From assembly GCA_014905825.1 (NCBI GenBank), contig JACGCN010000009.1:1054001-1118000 (forward strand): a stretch of DNA of 64,000 bases, written 5' to 3'. The notes beneath the pieces are model-generated. The model was not told where the DNA came from. It worked only from the letters and a program-made list of their open reading frames with translations, and did not search any database. The position numbers and the translations under genes were made by a program. This DNA comes from Lyophyllum atratum (Eukaryota; Basidiomycota; Agaricomycetes; Agaricales; Lyophyllaceae). Below are positions 61,693 through 64,000 of this stretch, in pieces; the stretch's first letter is position 1, and every line of letters starts with the position of its first letter.

Positions 61693-62242
61693 ATGTCTGA
61701 AAGTGCCAAATACCCTGCCTCTACTCAGGCTGCTCGCCGACAAGCCTCAAGCAACTACTACTATTGGTATGTAGACACACCTGGAGCCCTCAACACATTT
61801 TATCTTACTTCTTACTAGAAACTGCGAGGCTTGCCGGGAGAGAGCTCGAGTCGCAGCTGCAAAACATCGTGCAGAGAAGTAAGAAAAATTCCTTTGACCG
61901 TACCGAGCTCACCTACTCCTTAGAAAACTGAAAGTCATAGCAGACACACCCTCCTGGGAAGACGAAGCTGGCAACTCTGCCCATGTGCCCCCTCGTCTGC
62001 GACATACTGCTCAGACTAAGTCGCTCAAGGCCGCTAGGGAGCAGGCCACTAGGGCAAAGTATGACCAATTCATGAAGAGTCACTATGTTCTTGACTACAC
62101 CTTAGGGGAGAGATCCCTCACGTTCGTAGCTCCGTTTTACTGGCACTTGAGGCAAATCCGGCTGATATTTCATGTGCTTAGGAACTTCGAAGTTGCAGCC
62201 GAGATGTGGAACATCGCGCACCATCTCTTGCATGAGGAGTAA
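61693..62242 (+). CDS. Spliced hypothetical gene, three exons
   Basis: Exon 1 (61693-61766) starts MSESAKYPASTQAARRQASS. Intron 1 is 61767-61818 (GTATGT...ACTAG). Exon 2 (61819-61878) reads CEACRERARVAAAKHRAE. Intron 2 is 61879-61923 (GTAAGA...TTAG). Exon 3 reads LKVIADTPSWEDEAGN, LKAAREQATRAKYDQFMKSH and ends NIAHHLLHEE at 62242. Exons 2 and 3 join in frame. Exon 1 to exon 2 creates a TGA at the junction, so either the first exon is wrong or the gene carries a stop. No domain is recognised. Confidence 0.45.
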
Positions 62243-62465
62243 AAAGGAGCAAATTGTGTTTCATATTGTAGAGTAAAATATTTACTGTGACCGTCGCATG
62301 GTCTTGTTTTTCAATTTCAAATATAGACCCGATGTGAGATCAATCGGTGGGCTTTGATCGAGGCAGAATAAGTGATATATGATGTGCTTACAGTTGGATG
62401 AGCATAGGTAATATATTACATGTCTATGGGACAAGAAAGTCTTGCATATCGAATTCCTACCTCTC

Positions 62466-64000
62466 ATGGCTCGTCGACACTGGGCATCTACTGATCAGCT
62501 TCAATGGCTAGAAGAGAGGCTGAGTACTTACCTGTTAGAAACGCTCTCTCGGCTATTTAATCTCGTTCCCAACCTATCTCCCATCAACCATCTTGATGGT
62601 TGTTACTGTACAGCATTCCTGTGTTGCAGGCTGTGTTGGTTGCATCACCATCTTGATGGTGACTTACTACACTCCCTGTTGACCAGATCAGTTTCCTTAG
62701 CTACCATCTATCCAGTGCACACAGCCTTCTTGTGTACAGTATATATAGCAGATTAGATTGACCTGAAGTTCCCAGTTTCTAACTTCAGACTTCAGGTGAG
62801 TAGATCAGTCAGTTCCTCAATAAACCAGTTTCCAACTTCGGACTTCAGCTTGTAGCTGTCTAACCTGATATCCCTGTGCTTGCCTGTTCTAACATTACCT
62901 TGTGATGTATAGAGCGAAGCAAAATGATGGTAAGAACAGGGGGCTTGGAAAGTTCTTCAATGACGTGAACCGGGACTGGTTCCAACAATGGATGGAATTG
63001 GATGCTTGTATTGCGGCCGGGAAGATCCCAGAGGGGGTAATTAGGGCTGACGATTCCAACTTGTGGAGTGATGAGCTGGAAAAAATCTGGAAAGATGCTG
63101 TTATCACACGTCAAAAAGTGAGCACTCCTTATAACTATTAACAAACTGAAAACTCAGTAACCCACATCCAAATGACAGCAACTGAGAAGTTGGTTCAGAA
63201 ATTCCGAAAAGAGGGTTACCGGGACCCAAGGCACCACTCGGCGAAAGAGCACCGGTCAGATGCTCTCCCTGCTGAAAGGCTTGTGGACGCGTTTACACAA
63301 GGCAGAGGAAATGTATCAGATTAAGTACAAGGAAAAAGTAAACTTACTTATCAATGAGGCGCTTGGCAGGACCGGTGGAGAGGGTAGTAAGGGAAAGGGC
63401 TGTGGAGATGTCGAGGGCGAAGGCGAATACGACGATGATGGTGAGGGCAAGGGTGAGGGTGAGGGTGAAGGCGAAGACGAGGATGAAGGGGAAGGTGACG
63501 GTGAAGGCGAGGTTATGGGTGGCAGGAAGTCATGTGCTTTATTGTTTCTCACGACGAGGCGTGAGGTGGTTCGGAAGGCATGGTTAGCGGAAACAGAAAA
63601 AGTCAAGGAGGTTGTACGGCTAGCCCTGGAAGAGGAGAAGAACCAGAAGGCGGCGATGCTTGAAGGGAAAAAGGAAGGCCTGGAACGCACTCCTGAACAG
63701 CGCAAATTGTAAGTCTAAGTTTCACATTAGAGACCTGCGAAACATGTTAACGAACCCTTGATAGTGCAATTGCGCACCAAATAACTCTTATGGAAGCCGT
63801 CTGTGAAGAGATCCACTGACTTACAGGATGGTCGACGGTGATAGTCGCAGGTGGGCCTGATCCGTCGCAAAAGGAGAAGATTAGATTACAGACGTCAGTT
63901 CTTTGTCGTTGTTTATATTGAAGTCCACTTACATGCGAATTCAGCGTCAGTTATGGTACCAATCAAGACAACAAAAGCTACACTATCAAGTACAAGGCAG
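62466..64000 (+). pseudogene. Spliced hypothetical gene interrupted by a copia solo LTR; runs off the window
   Basis: ATG 62466 opens MARRHWASTDQLQWLEERLS. The frame is split by the solo LTR after STY and resumes at 62900 (VMYRAKQNDGKNRGLGKFFN), in frame once one TTACC copy is removed. Introns: 63118-63178 (GTGAGC...GACAG), 63709-63764 (GTAAGT...GATAG) and 63894-63944 (GTCAGT...TTCAG). Later exons read QLRSWFRNSEKRVTGTQG, LKGLWTRLHKAEEMYQIKY, a Glu/Gly/Asp repeat (about 63415-63515), and, after a TGA at 63817-63819, LTGWSTVIVAGGPDPSQKEK and VSYGTNQDNKSYTIKYKA. The QLRSWFRN and GGPDP blocks resemble a large hypothetical family of agarics that I know only as uncharacterised. The insertion and the stop mean it is now broken. 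Confidence 0.65.
62533..62894 (+). repeat. Copia solo LTR, 362 bp, with target duplication
   Basis: It runs from TGTTAGAAACGC to CTGTTCTAACA, the same LTR as copies A and B. It is flanked by TTACC on both sides (62528-62532 and 62895-62899). A solo LTR with a perfect duplication indicates insertion of a full element followed by LTR-LTR recombination. It sits inside a coding exon. Confidence 0.95.

Noticed and set aside
63316..63705. Minus-strand serine/proline-rich frame
   Set aside because: It is the antisense of the Glu/Gly repeat in the plus-strand gene, which has consistent introns and flanking exons.

Overview
The window looks like nuclear DNA of a mushroom-forming basidiomycete (Agaricomycetes). 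Genes carry short 45-65 bp fungal introns (GTRNGT...CTRAC...YAG). The recognisable proteins belong to agaric repeat families: chromodomain Ty3/gypsy and Ty1/copia retrotransposons, KDZ-type cysteine clusters, a TET/JBP-like dioxygenase, and large lineage-specific hypothetical families. Almost nothing is ordinary single-copy gene space; this is a nested transposon island. All calls come from reading the sequence, with no database search.

Layout. 1-4158: a decayed KDZ transposon fragment and small unassigned ORFs. 4164-18401: one young 14.2 kb chromodomain Ty3/gypsy element on the minus strand, with near-identical 530 bp LTRs and a perfect CCTCT target duplication. It has a gag-pol frame and a third 1061-residue ORF that runs through the polypurine tract and takes its stop codon from the LTR. 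A 784 bp palindromic MITE sits in its reverse transcriptase, and its integrase core is tandemly duplicated in frame. 18407-26115: miniature inverted-repeat elements, an MFS transporter pseudogene and unassigned sequence. 26116-46811: a nest of a second gypsy element and two copia copies in opposite orientation. The junctions and one shared target duplication let the order of events, including an inversion, be reconstructed. 46812-49902: a broken DNA-transposon-like gene. 50531-52320 and about 59700-60420: tandem arrays whose units each carry intron-like signals. 52491-53832: a multi-exon pseudogene. 54453-56933: an old gypsy remnant hit by a second copy of the 784 bp MITE family. 57383-58746: a TET/JBP-like 2OG-Fe(II) dioxygenase gene. 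61693-64000: two spliced genes, the second split by a copia solo LTR.

How the parts relate. The copia family appears as two long copies, fragments and a solo LTR. Palindromic MITEs of one family lie in three places, each with a 3-bp target duplication. The two gypsy elements belong to different families, yet each carries an extra ORF after pol. The least conventional items are those third ORFs, the nest-plus-inversion history, and the intron-signal tandem arrays.
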